Shown here: positions 1 through 11,570 of the stretch, piece by piece
Layout: each line of letters begins with the position of its first letter
Numbering within the stretch: the stretch's first letter is position 1
Assembly: GCA_003999685.1 (NCBI GenBank)
Contig: CP021220.1
Coordinates: 2,604,001-2,668,000 of the forward strand
DNA: 64,000 bases
DNA from: Taiwanofungus camphoratus
Lineage: Eukaryota > Basidiomycota > Agaricomycetes > Polyporales > Taiwanofungaceae
Direction: 5' to 3'
The notes under the pieces: model-generated
What the model was told of the DNA's origin: nothing
What the model saw: only the letters and a program-made list of their open reading frames with translations
Database searches by the model: none
Program-made: the position numbers and the translations under genes

Positions 1-1192
1 AGCACAAAGCGTACTGACATCTCCAATTCAGATGATCTCGAGGCGATGCTGGAGCGCTCTCGAGCGGCCGGCGTCAAGTCCATGATCATCACCGGTGGCA
101 GCTTGCACGAATCTAAGGAGGCACTGGAACTCGCCAGGCAACACGGCTTTTATGCTACGGTTGGCTGCCATCCCACTCGCTCGGGACAGTTTGATCAGTT
201 CAAAGGGGGCCCGGACGCATATCTAGCCGCTCTCGACCGTCTCATCCAAAACAATTTGAAAGGAAAGGGAAGGGTCGTTGCTGTTGGAGAGTGTGGGTTG
301 GGTAAGTCGAGTTCAACACCTTGTGTACCGTCTAGTCCTGACTTTACTATCAGATTACGACCGTACCCATTTTGCGTCACCAGAAACCCAAAAAAGACAT
401 TTTCGTAAGTCGTCTGTAAGAACGGAAGGACCGTTGGTCTTGATGCAGATACTAGGTTCGCAACTTGCGCTTGCAAAAAAATATCACCTCCCTCTCTTCC
501 TCCACTCCCGTGCGGCACATGCCGACTTTGTCAGGATACTTCGCGAAGAAGGCTTCGGTGAGGACGGGGGCAAGGGTGTTGGCGCGAATGGTGGAGTGGT
601 CCACAGCTTCACAGGGTCAGTGGAAGAAGTCAATGAGCTGGTGAGTGGACAATACCACATCGAGGATATTCGAGCTCTGGTGAACGTGCATCAGATGGAT
701 ATGGGCTTTCATATTAGGTGAGTTCTACTGGAGTCCGAGGCCCCCGGCCCCTCTGACTAGGCTCATAACTGCTAGTGTAAACGGCTGTTCTCTCAAGACA
801 GCAGATAATCTTGCAGCTGCAAAGGCGATACGTCCCATTAAAATCATGTTTGAGACTGGTGCGGTCCTAAATAAACAGCATCGTGTAGTATCCTAACATG
901 AACTTCTCTAGACGCTCCGTGGTGCACGTTGACACCCACACATGCGTCTAGGGCTCATCTCGCCTCACTTCCCGCCTCCCTCAATTCGCTGTATTTTCCT
1001 CAGGCGACAAAACCCGAATCATTTGTTTACGGCAAACCCGTGAAGGGACGTAATGAACCGTCTGCTATTGGGGGTGTTGCTTGGGTAATACATAAACTGA
1101 ACGAGGGTATACCCTTCGAGAAGGTAGTAGAGAAGGGGTGGAAGAACACGGTGGAGTTATTCGGGCTGGAAGAGTTGAATCAGACACGATAA
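1..1192 (+). CDS. TatD-family metal-dependent deoxyribonuclease, 5' end cut by window edge
   Basis: The reading frame is open from base 1, so the N-terminal part, including the first metal-binding histidine pair of the family, lies outside the window. Four or more exons join to a TatD-type TIM-barrel hydrolase. The motif VAVGECGLD is completed across an intron after base 301 (next exon [17 protein letters not shown]). [14 protein letters not shown] supplies a metal-site His, GVVHSFTGS the next His, and FETDAPWC, split by an intron near 860-910, the late metal-binding Asp. The C-terminal part ends with a typical [12 protein letters not shown] / TVELFGL helix pair. TatD proteins are Mg-dependent 3'-5' exonucleases linked to DNA repair and apoptotic DNA breakdown; which role this member plays cannot be seen. 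The family assignment is firm; internal splice sites are approximate. Confidence 0.88.
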
Positions 1193-1413
1193 GCTGTACA
1201 CGTTTGGCATCGATTCGTCTTGTCTCACTCGAATATCAGTAGTCACTCTGGTACAGTGTCTATAGGCTTCCGGGGTGAAATCCGTTAGACAAAGAATTAG
1301 CAAAGATACCAACATGTTCAGCAAGGATATCAGCTCTCTGTAAACTAAGCCATATACCCTGGCTCGCTCGTCACTTCATAAAAGTGCGTGTGGAGTGCAT
1401 GTTCTCGAACTTC

Positions 1414-3345
1414 CTAAAAACAATATTGCGTCAGAATGCGCAGGTGAATATGCATATGTAAAATTGAATGACCAACCTCAACTGTGATGAACCTTGCATG
1501 ACATATTGAAGTACCATGGACAAATTGACAAACATAGTAAATAATATCAGCACCATTCTCGACCTGGGAATATTCCTCAGAGTCTTGAGAAGACACGGGC
1601 TGCGTGCACCCGTTTCCATAGTCCTTGGTAGTTTGTTGGAGAGCTGCGAAACGACCATACGCCATTCTGAGACTGTCCATTTCCTGCTTGAGCCTCTCGT
1701 TTTCCCCTCTTAATTCCGGCTCTAGGGCTGCCCGTTTGCGCACTTCATCGTCTGTCCTCCTATCTTTCTCTGCCAACACCTTGCAAAGTGCCTTCCACTT
1801 GTCCAACTCCTCCTGCGTTTTCCTCAACTGCTCCTCATACACCTCTTTGACCATGGCTAAGCCATCATCAACCTGACCACTTTTGAGAATGAGCTGATGT
1901 TCCAGCTCTGCGTTCTTGGCATCAACCTCAGTGACATGCGCAGATGCCTTGTTGTAATACTCCCGAAACAACTCTTGAGCCCTTTCTGCATCTTCCTTGC
2001 CAGTTTGCAGAGTTCTGACCATGGTGTGCTGTTTCTCGAGGCTAGATTCTAGTGCTAGCCTTTCTTCTGCTTGCCCTCGGCATAGGTCAGCAATTTGCTG
2101 TTGTAAACTGTTGCAATGAGCCTCTGCATCTACTAATGCACGAGTTTGATCCTGATATCTGGTATCTGCCGCCAGAGACATAGCTGATAGTTTGACATTC
2201 TCGGCCTTGAGGTTAGTGACTTCCAACTGCAGTTCCAATGTTTGTCGTCCAAAAGCCTCAACCTCAATAGACTTTTCCTCAAGGGCATGCATGAGATTTC
2301 TGATGTTTGGATCTGAATTGGAATGATCCTAACATAGATTGTCAGTAAAAGTACGGGATCACAAATATGTATTTTACCTGTGACTGGCTGTCCATATCAG
2401 CTTGCTGAGTTGAAGTTGTTGGGGGCAGGTCTGGAAGTGTCAAGTTAGGGTTGATAGTCTCCACTTCTCCCATTGCCTGCTGTGCTCCTGATGGACTGTG
2501 CAGGACAGGTGAAGGACTTCGCAAGAAAAGCCATGCATGTCCTTCATCATGTTGCTGGCTTTCATTGGGAGTACAGGTAACAGCGTGCTCTGCAAATGCC
2601 CATCAATGAAGGTGTACAAGTCTCACCATTGCTGTGCAGCCCAGTGTTGTCACGCTCACCAATTTCTCCTTGTGCTGTCTCCTTGCTGGGGAGGGAACTA
2701 GAGGCCTTCAATCTGACGCGCTCACTGGCAGTCTGTCGCTTGCGCTTGACCCCACGCGGTGGGCCAATTTTGATCACCTCCCTCGGTGGAGACTGAACTT
2801 GGTCCTCAATACAATTATCCTCCAGTGCCTCTTGCCTCCCTTTGTGTTTCACAGAAGGAACAATGACATCCATCATGACCTTCTGTTTCTTTCTGGGCAC
2901 AATAATCTCGCCGTTCTCCGATCCTTGATTATTGTCAGTGGAACGTTTCGTGGTCCTGGAAGAGCTGGCCAATGACCGTGCTCTACTACTGCCTTCAAAA
3001 TCAGGAAATATGTGATATTGTTACTGAGAAAAAAGAGAAAACCAACTCACTATCTTTTTTTGGAGAATCTTTCTTTTTCTTTTTCTTTGCTTGTTTGAGC
3101 TTCCATTCATGTATCAGTTTGTCAGTACAATCATGTTTAGCTACCCAGCTTGGAGCCCACGGTTTGCCAGTCTGCGGATCATCACCAGCCCATTTGACCT
3201 TATAGCGGTTGCCACGCTCAGCGAGGATTTCTATGACCTCCCATAGCGTATCATCATCATCTTCTTGGGGTATAAACTGGGTGTCAAACTCGGGAATTTC
3301 GAGAGACGTTTCAACGACAGAGACATCTTCCGAGTCAGAAGCCAT
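1414..3345 (-). CDS. Chromodomain protein with C-terminal coiled coil
   Basis: I start the gene at the Met of MASDSEDVSVVETS (base 3345) because the chromodomain follows directly: LWEVIEILAERGNRYKVKWAG then KPWAPSWV. The domain is followed by a run of lysines (KQAKKKKKK), then exons with bipartite basic, NLS-like patches (RKKQKVM, RGVKRKRQ), a Ser/Pro-rich linker (exon near 2380-2524), and a long exon (1414-2292) that is nearly all heptad-rich coiled coil (LELQLEVTNLKAENVKL and similar). Introns with fair GT/AG ends separate the pieces. Chromodomains bind methylated histone tails and coiled coils dimerise, so a nuclear chromatin-reader role is inferred. The exact partner is unknown. The last ~40 residues read through a hydrophobic tail that may belong to an alternative 3' end. 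Treating all parts as one gene is an inference from strand, spacing and open splice phases. Confidence 0.7.
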
Positions 3346-3492
3346 GATTTCTTTGCCACAGCTGGAACACGCGCGACGCACCCATCGGCCAGGCCACGCT
3401 TGACTCAGGCTTATTTCCGGGTGAACATCCATCATTATCCAACAATACATTGATACATTACACATCGTATGGGTAGATAAATGTACAGAAAA

Positions 3493-6400
3493 CTAAGCAG
3501 CTATTCTGTGCCGCTTGAAGGCCGCCTCGACGTCTGCAGCCGAATACTCTAAACTCACTCCCGTATCCTTGTAGCATTGAGTTATCCTCTTCGCAAATAA
3601 CTCCGTGATCCTCAATAGCTCTTCTTCGCACGCCTTCCACACACCGACCATTACAGTTCCCGATGCGATACCAGTACTAACACTGACATCCTCCGTGGTG
3701 GTCTTTTCAGAGGCCTCCGTGAAGTGTTTCTCCACCCTCTTGAAGAGTACATCGATGTGTTTCCGAACATCCTTCGCAGTATATTCCTTGATAACCTTCT
3801 TGAGTGCGGATTTCGAATAGCTGCTATTGGAAGACACTTCAGAAGGTGCAGTTGTTTTGAGGAGTCGCTCCACACCCTCGAAGTAATCCTGATTGGTAAA
3901 AGTTGAGAATTGATACTGCCTAGTGCGAGTTAGATACTCACGATAATCTTGAGGAATGGTCTCCTGAGGACAATCTTCACATACGCACTAAGGTTCTCGT
4001 CGTAAATCGTCTCCGCCCGTTTCAGGAACACAGCGACTGAGCCAATTTGAAGCTGCGAGATTTCGGCCACAAAGTAGTGCATGTTTTCTGCATTGCGTTC
4101 AATGAAGATGACCCACAAACGAGTCTACGGGAGCGGCTTACCGATCAAGATGACGTGATAGTTTAGCTGTCCCTTGTCTTCGCCTTCCCCGTCCATCTTC
4201 GCCATTTGCTTCAGTGCGTCAAACATGGCCTGCACGATCTTGTCATACGCCGCATCCACGGTTTGTCGTATTTCAAGAGCATCCGTCCCGATGAGCTGGT
4301 TCTCCACGCGACCAACGTACATTGGGAAGTATTTGACAAAGGAGACGACGCCATTGCGCTTTTTGCTGGTCAATTTGGTGTCTTCAATGGTCTTGATTTG
4401 CTCATTCTTTGGATATAGGGACACAGCTTCATTATCTAGATAAGGGAACAAAAAAAGCACACTCACGACGCGACGTTCAAATAGCCCCTTCAAACGAGTG
4501 CGTTGCTTTTCCAGAAGGTTCATCAAGAAAACATTCCCTCTTTCTTCCGCATCGCCCAAGAATCTGTCAAGAGCTGCAATAATCCCGACGATCTGGCTTC
4601 GATGATAGAGCGTCAGACTGGATTGCTGTCTTGACCAAGAGGTACTTACAACCTATCTTTATTCAGCGCTCCATCGAGCCAGGTCTTGAGCTCGATAGGA
4701 AGGAACCCGAAAATCAAATCCATTGCACCGCGAACTAGCTTCGATGTTGATTGACTCAGGCCAGAAGATCTTGCAGCCTGTCGGCGGAAATAATTTTCAA
4801 GGCCCATATAGTCAGCAAAGGTGAGTGCAGCGTCATTAATTTGGAGGAAGTCAGCTATGAAGTCTTCCTCGCGGTAGATAGCTCCCGCGATTTGTTCGAG
4901 GACAAGCCCAAATGCCTATAAAAATTATGAATATATTGCCTCATCCAAAAGACAATAAATGAATGAAATTCACGTCCGCCGCCTGCAAATCGCCATCTGC
5001 CCGGTCTTTCCTTTCTCTCCGAGCTTCCAACGGCGAGCGAACGATAGTCCCAGCGCGACGCATGCCAGAAGCAGCAGCCTTCGCAGCGGTAGGCGTACCA
5101 CCGCCGAAAGCTGAGCATTGAATGAGCTCTGATACAGACTAAAGCTGTCCAGATATACCTTCGGTGTCATCATCCGCGGATTTCTTGATGAGCCCAGTGC
5201 ATATAGTTAAGAAAGCCTTTATTTGAGTATTGTGAAGAGCACTTGACGCCGAGAAATATGCCTGAAAGCCAAAAAATCATCAAAAGTGTAATGAACCATT
5301 GACCTCATTTCGTACGGCACAAAGCTTTGCATAGATGCCCTCATCCGTCTCTTTCAGATACAGCATGAGACCACCGTACCGTCCCAGGTAATTCTCCATG
5401 TCTCTGTGATCTACTATGTATGGCTTTCCCTTGGGAGACTTAGTAACTCCATCGGTGTCCCCTAAGAGCATCTTTGACTGACAATGATCCGCACTCAGTT
5501 CAGTATGAAAGATCTGCAGATTGTAACATATGAGGGATGCCTTACTCGCGCAGTGAACATGATGGACAAGTAGTCCAACAAGCGCTTGCAGAATTGCGAG
5601 TTGTGAGTCCTATACTCGTCAAGCCTCTCCATAGTGGCTGCCATATCTGGAGAATGCGATGAGAGTTATGATAATGACGAGCATCATCTCGCCCACCTCG
5701 GTCTCCCCCAGCCTGTAAAGCCTTGTATAGCTCTGTGGCAGCTCCTTCTAGCCTTTGAATACTAGCAGGCTTTTCAAGCGACTCTTGTGTGAGAGTAAGC
5801 AAAGCGTCTTTGTCTACGTGAACAGTTTGCTGCTCGAAGGGTCATTCATCAGAGCTAGATGTTGTAAAGCAAAATTGCGCACCAATAGCTCTTCTACCTC
5901 GTCCATCAGCGCTCGTTGATTCTGTATTTGTACTTGTAAGCCACGGTTTTGCGACTGAATATACGCGATGTCGTCGCTGACGGCCTGGAGAAGTGAACGT
6001 TAGCTGGATCTGTCCTGAACGGGGAGGGGACTAATGACATTAAGATGAATCTTATAAGATGATATAACACTATCCATAGAATCGAGCTCTGCAACAGCTT
6101 GATCCAGGTATTCCAGAACGATATGGATTCGATCATCAGACTCAATGAACGAGTGGACGTTGGCCTACACAAAAAAGAGGGCGAAATAAGCTGGAAGTGA
6201 TAAGATCGAACATTTGCATAGAATGTACCTTTTCCAATGCCATGAGCTCGTCCAATAATCTCGCCTCGATCTGATCCGCAGTGCCCGTGACAGACCTTCT
6301 ACCAAGAATGTCATCACTTGCCCACTCATATCCTTCGAGCATCTCTTCCATACTTTCTAGAGTCGCCCGAGCGCTTTCATCTTCACCCTCTCTGAAACCA

Positions 6401-7830
6401 GCATTTTCACCGTCAGCCTCGGCCTCGTCATGGAGGACTACGTCTCCAGACAGTAAACGATTTAACGTCGCTTGGTTTGCGGGGTCAAAGAATGACACAC
6501 GCGCATTTTCGCGGCGTGCGCCAGAGTCAGAAGGACCAGTACTTGGAGCTCTGGAGGGGGATTTGCGTGAAGAAGTGGAAGGCTCAGAAGCAAGGGGAAT
6601 GGCTCGTAGTGTGTCAGGGGTGGATGAATATGCTGATAATGGGGAGGAATATGTTGATGGCGAGAGTGAAGGCACATCTAGAGACGCTCCGACGATGCTA
6701 GATGGGCCATTCGATCGTGGTGGTGCACCAACTACAGATGTCTGTACGATGGGTCGGGTCGATACAGGACTACTCGGAAGGATCACGGAAGGAATTCCAC
6801 TTGAAGTTGTTGATGCAGATGTCCTGATGGAAGAATTCGACTTGGACAAACCAGACAAGTGTCCTGGTCGCAACGAAGCTGGAATAGTAGATGTCTGAGA
6901 TGACGGAGTGCTCGAACGCGTCCGCGAAGCAGTGTTCGGCTGATCTGGGACAATGGCTGGAACGGTACGAGACGAGGTATCAGGAGACTCGGCACGAGAT
7001 GGTGTCTGGGGCCGGCGAGGCCTGGATGCTGTCCGTGGTGCCGGAGTAGATGACGATTGAGAAGGCATGTCGCTGTTCTTGCCATTTTGTGAGGGGTCTT
7101 CATGATTCCCATTGGCAATTGCTCGCCTCGGTGATGCAGGTGGAAGGGGGGCACCGTTAGTTGGAGTTGGTGCTCGTTCCATCCGCGTGAAACCGACGGG
7201 TGGAGGTCTTGGAGCTTAACAAAGGGACCTCAGCGCAATTCCCGAATGCTGATCACTAGTCACATACGAGAAAGGATGTCTGGATCTTTCACTCCTATTA
7301 ACTGTAGTGGGGTTGTGCCCCCGGTCGCACTGCGGAAAAGTCTTACCAAGGAGGATATAAAGCTGATTTGGTCCTTCGAATTCTCTGTCTGCCATCGATA
7401 AGTCCTGGCAAGTGTGATATTGAATGCGGATGGCTGGGTCGCGTAAGGTGTTTAAGATGCAAGCAGCGATACCACGAGCACAAGAACAGTTAGATACCCA
7501 CGTTGAGTACCTCGATACCGCGCAGCTCTGACAATTTCCAAGTTTTTCCAACGGAAAATGAGCCATTAGAATTCAGCTTTGACTTGTGTATGAAGCCCGC
7601 CCCGTTGCTAGCCTCTGTGGCTTGTGTTCAGGCGGTGCATACTGGCAGACATATGTGTGTCAAAACATACGCGAGAGTAAGATGTATCTGGGCTTCTTTC
7701 CTCCCTCGTTCGGAGCAGCCTCCTCCCAGATCTTGATATGCGAGACATATTGTTCCTCATGACCGGATGCGTTCAATTTGGTAAAGACGGAGGATATGAT
7801 TCTCTGCCGAACGGAATCATTATCCGCCAT
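3493..7830 (-). CDS. SEC3: Exocyst complex component Sec3 (EXOC1)
   Basis: Sec3 is the landmark subunit of the exocyst, which tethers secretory vesicles to the plasma membrane. The start at 7830 (MADNDSVRQRIISSVFTKL) begins the N-terminal PIP2/Rho-binding PH-like domain; exon 1 ends PRYILLSR and the next exon gives LNSNGSFSVGKTWKLSELRG, the family signature. A long Ser/Pro/Thr-rich linker (about 6400-7180) is followed by an acidic segment ESMEEMLEGYEWASDDILG and coiled-coil exons (5540-6170). The C-terminal helical-rod domain is spread over many exons (3493-5470), e.g. FVKYFPMYVGRVENQLIG and AEISQLQIGSVAVFLKRAE. At least ten introns of about 50-70 bp are needed. Total length fits fungal Sec3. 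No frame break was needed to join the conserved segments. The assignment rests on both ends of the protein matching the family order. Confidence 0.9.
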
Positions 7831-8046
7831 AGAACGATCGCGATTTGTTCAAAACTTTATAATAGAGCGCAAGGTTACCCTAACAGAAGACTTCGTGATA
7901 GCTGACCAGATGGCCGTACTACACAGTAAGTAGTGCCAAAACCTCGGTGAGCGCGAGGACTATTTCCCGCAATAGCAGTATCAGTATTTGTCTTTGTTGC
8001 CCAAAGCCTTTGACGCCCACGACCACGGCCACTTCAAAACTATAAC

Positions 8047-8367
8047 TTAGACTACACGGCGATAGGCAGCGTAGCGAGGTCCAAAATGACGGGCCCCGCC
8101 ATATTGCAGCACGCCTGTCACTTAGTCACTCTTGCTCTCCCGTGAACTGAATGATGAGATGCCCGCTGGTCAAAACCCACCGTAAACTTGTACGTCTGGG
8201 ATTACATGGATGATGCAAATCTTTTTCACCAAAAATTCCACTACAGTTTGAGTCCCAGAAGCGGCGGTCAAAATAGGATGCATGGCGTTATCTGCTAGCG
8301 GCAGGGCGCCTCGATTCTGTACGCTGATCATTTCGACGCGGTCTACAGAAATATTGATCGGTATCAT
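8047..8367 (-). CDS. Small two-exon hypothetical protein
   Basis: I do not recognise this protein. An ORF starting at base 8367 (MIPINISVDRVEMISVQNR) runs to a good donor and can be spliced through a 66-bp GT-AG intron (8115-8180) to a second exon reading VLQYGGARHFGPRYAAYRR before a stop at 8047. The product would be about 84 residues with no signal peptide or clear membrane segment. The intron length fits the neighbours and the phase is kept, which argues mildly for a real gene. It lies upstream of the Sec3 start, on the same strand. An upstream coding exon cannot be excluded. It could also be chance. Confidence 0.3.
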
Positions 8368-8737
8368 GGGGTATTATCTTCTGCGCTTGGCCGTGTTTCT
8401 TTCTCTGAAGCAAGGCGTGAAGCAAAGCCCGTTGGCAAGGTAGCCGCTTTGGTACGACTGATCAGTAAATGTACCGAAATCGGTAATCAATGGACGACAA
8501 TTACACAGGTTATCTGACGTACATGGGACAAAGCCTATTCTGCACCGAGCATGGGTCAGGCTGCGGACACGTTCCTCAGCCTTTATTCTAACTGTGACAT
8601 GTCAAAGGCCACAAGTTCTCCGGCTTCATATATATATATATATATATCTCCCGAAGGTACCTCACTGTTCCCCATGCCTTGTCCGGTGTCACCATTGCCG
8701 AGCTCATCCTCCTTTTCTGTCCTGCTCCATATTTGAC
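8368..8737. other. Intergenic promoter region with TA repeat
   Basis: No gene is seen here. The stretch separates the small minus-strand ORF from the homeodomain gene starting at 8738 and so carries the promoter of the latter. A TA dinucleotide run occupies about 8627-8648, roughly 90-110 bp before that start; it could act as a TATA-like element or simply be a microsatellite. CT-rich sequence follows up to the ATG, as often found around fungal transcription starts. Confidence 0.5.
8627..8648. repeat. (TA)n dinucleotide microsatellite
   Basis: About eleven uninterrupted TA units are visible directly in the sequence, in the presumed promoter of the homeodomain gene at 8738. Such runs vary in length between strains and can serve as core promoter. 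Confidence 0.85.
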
Positions 8738-9649
8738 ATGCTAACTAGATCTCAAGGACGGATCGAGAAATCCGCCGTCTCTTTATCCCGGGTATCGAGA
8801 GAGCCTCCTCGTGTTATTCAATACATCGATGTCTCGCCCTCGTCTCTGGAGAACGGCTCTGAACGCGTGTATGATCCTTCATTCTTAGAGGAAGTGCGGG
8901 TGGCGGTAGACGCCCTTATATGCTTGAAAAGCTCCGCCTCGGAGCAGCCTTTACAAAATTGGACTCTCTCTTCACATCATTCTCGTACAGCGCCTTCTGT
9001 GGATACAGTAGGACAAGCGAGTCGCGTTGGCTCTATCAATGCCTCTCTTTGTACGACGAATATACTATCAACTACAACTAGGGCACCAGAAGCGGATACG
9101 CGCCATCACAGGGTCCGGAGTACTATGTCCGGAAGAAAGGCCAAAATCAAAAGGGATGTCATAAGGGCTCAATGGAAGCAGCAAGCGATTTCAATCAAGT
9201 CACAGCACAATGGCACAGTCAACCATTTCCAAACCGCTGTTCTTGAGTGGGTGTATGAAACCATAACATCATATCCTACTGAGCCTTGGATATCCCTCAT
9301 TGCGATTGCGATTGGCCGGTCTGTGTTCGGTTGACTGTTGTGACTGCCAGTGCTAAAATAAATCTTAATCGCCAGTTCGTTCTACCAAGTCAAACATTGG
9401 TTCGCGAACAGACGTCAAAGAGAACCCCTTGATGAAGAGGCCAAACCGCGGCGGTCCCGGCGTGGCCATTTGGAATCCCATCATATTGAAGACCGTTTGG
9501 TGCGCTTACGTCCATGCGCAATTCGAGGCGTCGACCCCCAGAATACTTGGACGGACCAGGGATTTAAGGACGCGTTGGACGCCCTGATCAAGGCTAAGCG
9601 AACGCGGTACAATGAGCAATTGGCAGCTGCCGATGCTTTGCGTACGTGA
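8738..9649 (+). CDS. Divergent homeodomain protein
   Basis: Two exons (8738-9318 and 9376-9649) joined by a 57-bp GT-AG intron give about 284 residues. The splice lies in the homeodomain and joins IAIAIGR to SFYQVKHWFANRRQRE, restoring the WFxNRR recognition helix; position 50 of the homeodomain is Ala, an unusual choice. Helix 1 is read from VNHFQTAVLEWVYETI. The N-terminal ~170 residues are Ser/Thr-rich and unrecognised, with a basic patch (SGRKAKIKRD) just before the domain; the C-terminal tail contains RPCAIRGVDPQNTW and a final helix (FKDALDALIKAKRTRYNEQL). It should be a nuclear DNA-binding protein. Start chosen at MLTRSQGR since upstream codons translate the TA repeat. It is not possible to tell from sequence alone whether it is a mating-type or another homeodomain regulator. 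Confidence 0.75.
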
Positions 9650-9877
9650 ATATGTATGCTGTTGGCGTTCATAATCATGTATGCGATTCTCTGACCGTGT
9701 TTGGTCCATATCATATTTTCATTCCCGTACCCTTAGCATTAGACTAATAATATAGCACAGCATATTTTATCTACAACATTTTCGTGTAATACTAGCTTCC
9801 GTGGTAGTGGAATGAATCGACCCAATAAATCAATCGAGTTCCGGAAAATATCGCATGGCCCATTAATGAAAAGACGA

Positions 9878-11368
9878 TTAGTCTTGCGCAAGTTCCAGAG
9901 GTTCGTAATGACTTGGCTCTTCTGAACCCCATTTGAACCAACCAAAAATCCCCCTCCTCTGGCTATCTGTCCTACGTACTTCCCCATTGCGCATGATCTC
10001 ATACTGTTTCCCTCTCCATTCCACTTGATTACCAACAATTGCCAAGAGCCATATCGGAAGGGCAAAGAGTTCTCGTGCAGCCCATGCCGCAATGAAAGCC
10101 AAGAGCGACGACGAGGGAACAGGATGCCCTGCCAAGGACGCAAAGACATCCATATCAACCACAAGCCATAGTGTGAAGTGAATCGGCAAAAACAGCCAAG
10201 AAGGGATATTGAAAAGATGATTCAGCGCCATTGCTGCGAGGACCCCAACCACGACCGACTCTGTAAGCGGCTCCACGAGTGTTGCGACAAATACCATCCG
10301 CTTGCGTACACGAACCCATCTCACTCGCCGCCAGAAGTAATCCATAAGACTCATGCTCCCCACTGCATTCCGTGCTACATCGCATGACAGTTCATGGCGC
10401 AGACCAAGCTCATGCCAGAGAGCACTGGCAATCATGTTGTCCTCCGCGATGAACCGCCCAAATGCCGCTAATCCTTTGTCTCTAGGTTGACGTCCACCAT
10501 GATTGACGTCCGAAACGGGCTTGAGGGTGCCATCTACCCGTTCGAGATCCGAGCGTCTGTACAAATTTGACTTCCCGACAACGCAAGATTCGATAGCGAC
10601 AGTGTTTATAGCGAGGTACATCCTTGCATGGTTAGTATTCAGGAAAGCCTCCTCCATGCGTGATCCGAACGAAAACTCGCTTGCCCATGCAAAGGGTACG
10701 TGGTGAACTAGAGCAATTCGGCGGCGGGACGGTAATGAGAGGTTGGCAGGGCCGTCGAGTGCGTCGACGGAACGAGCGAGTGTGCCTGAAGAAACCATGA
10801 CGTTGGAATCGAGGACCCATAGGATATCATGCGCTGCTTGATGGTAAGCACGAATGAGGTTGTTCACTTTGGGATTGACACCCACAACCTCCTCTCCTAT
10901 TCGTAAATGAACATTTGTCTAACATGACTGGGAGACACAGAAGTGGACGTGCCTATCATGACATGGGCCTTTACGTGAGGATATCGGGCAATCAAGTCCC
11001 TCACTACCGAAAGTGCCTGATCATGTTCATCTGCTACGCAAAGAAAAATCTCATAGTTGGGATATTCTTGCGTGAATGTCGACTCAAGATTTTCATATAA
11101 ATTCGTATCGAGGCCTTTCAGTGGTCGTAATATAGATACACCTGGTACCGACGATGCTGAAGCTGATGCCAACGGCGACCGTGGCTGTAGTCTGTACCTC
11201 TTACGACTACGAAGCGAGATTAGACCATGTCCAAATTGCTGTGATGATATGTAGGGCGTACGCAGTTCGACAACCAAGTAAGCCCAACGACCACAGGATG
11301 ACATACCAAGCCAGGCTGGCGCATGCAAGCGTGAGCTTTAAGACGCCATGGTCATCAGAGAAAGTCAT
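9878..11368 (-). CDS. Ceramide glucosyltransferase (GT21)
   Basis: This enzyme transfers glucose from UDP-glucose to ceramide, making glucosylceramide of the fungal membrane. The start at 11368 (MTFSDDHGVLKLTLACASLA) leads into the N-terminal membrane anchor, AWYVILWSLGLLG. After a short intron come RPRSPLASAS-type juxtamembrane sequence (here QPRSPLASAS), GVSILRPLKGLD, ADEHDQA (D1 region), VGVNPKVNNLI, LWVLDSNVMV (D2), FIAEDNMIAS (D3, ED) and the RRVRWVRVRK segment matching the (Q/R)xxRW signature. C-terminal hydrophobic segments follow (SWLFLPIHFTLWLVV and LFALPIWLLAIV), as in the family. The intron between the second and third exon appears to be GC-AG (10898-10952): only that splice keeps the usual spacing between IG and VGxNPK. 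All catalytic signatures are present, so it should be active at the Golgi. Confidence 0.92.
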
Positions 11369-11570
11369 TGCCAATTCTCAGCGACCTAGACAATCAAAAC
11401 TTTCAAGCTCTCTCTAAAACCATAACTCGTTAGAAAATTAGAACCAGTGGCGTCGTCACTTGCAGTCACATTTCGCGGAGATACAACGTGACTGTAACAG
11501 AACGCGACCCCGGCGCGTAGTGGCCCTCTGGCTCACTCTGTACAGTGGATCCTTCTGTCGCCACCCATCG

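Noticed and set aside
6281-6898. Plus-strand 205-codon frame
   Set aside because: It is the antisense shadow of the Ser/Pro-rich linker of Sec3, whose codon pattern keeps stop codons away on the other strand.
8170-10885. Idea of a metabolic gene cluster around ceramide glucosyltransferase
   Set aside because: Neighbours are a homeodomain protein, Sec3 and an F-box protein; no other sphingolipid enzyme is present.
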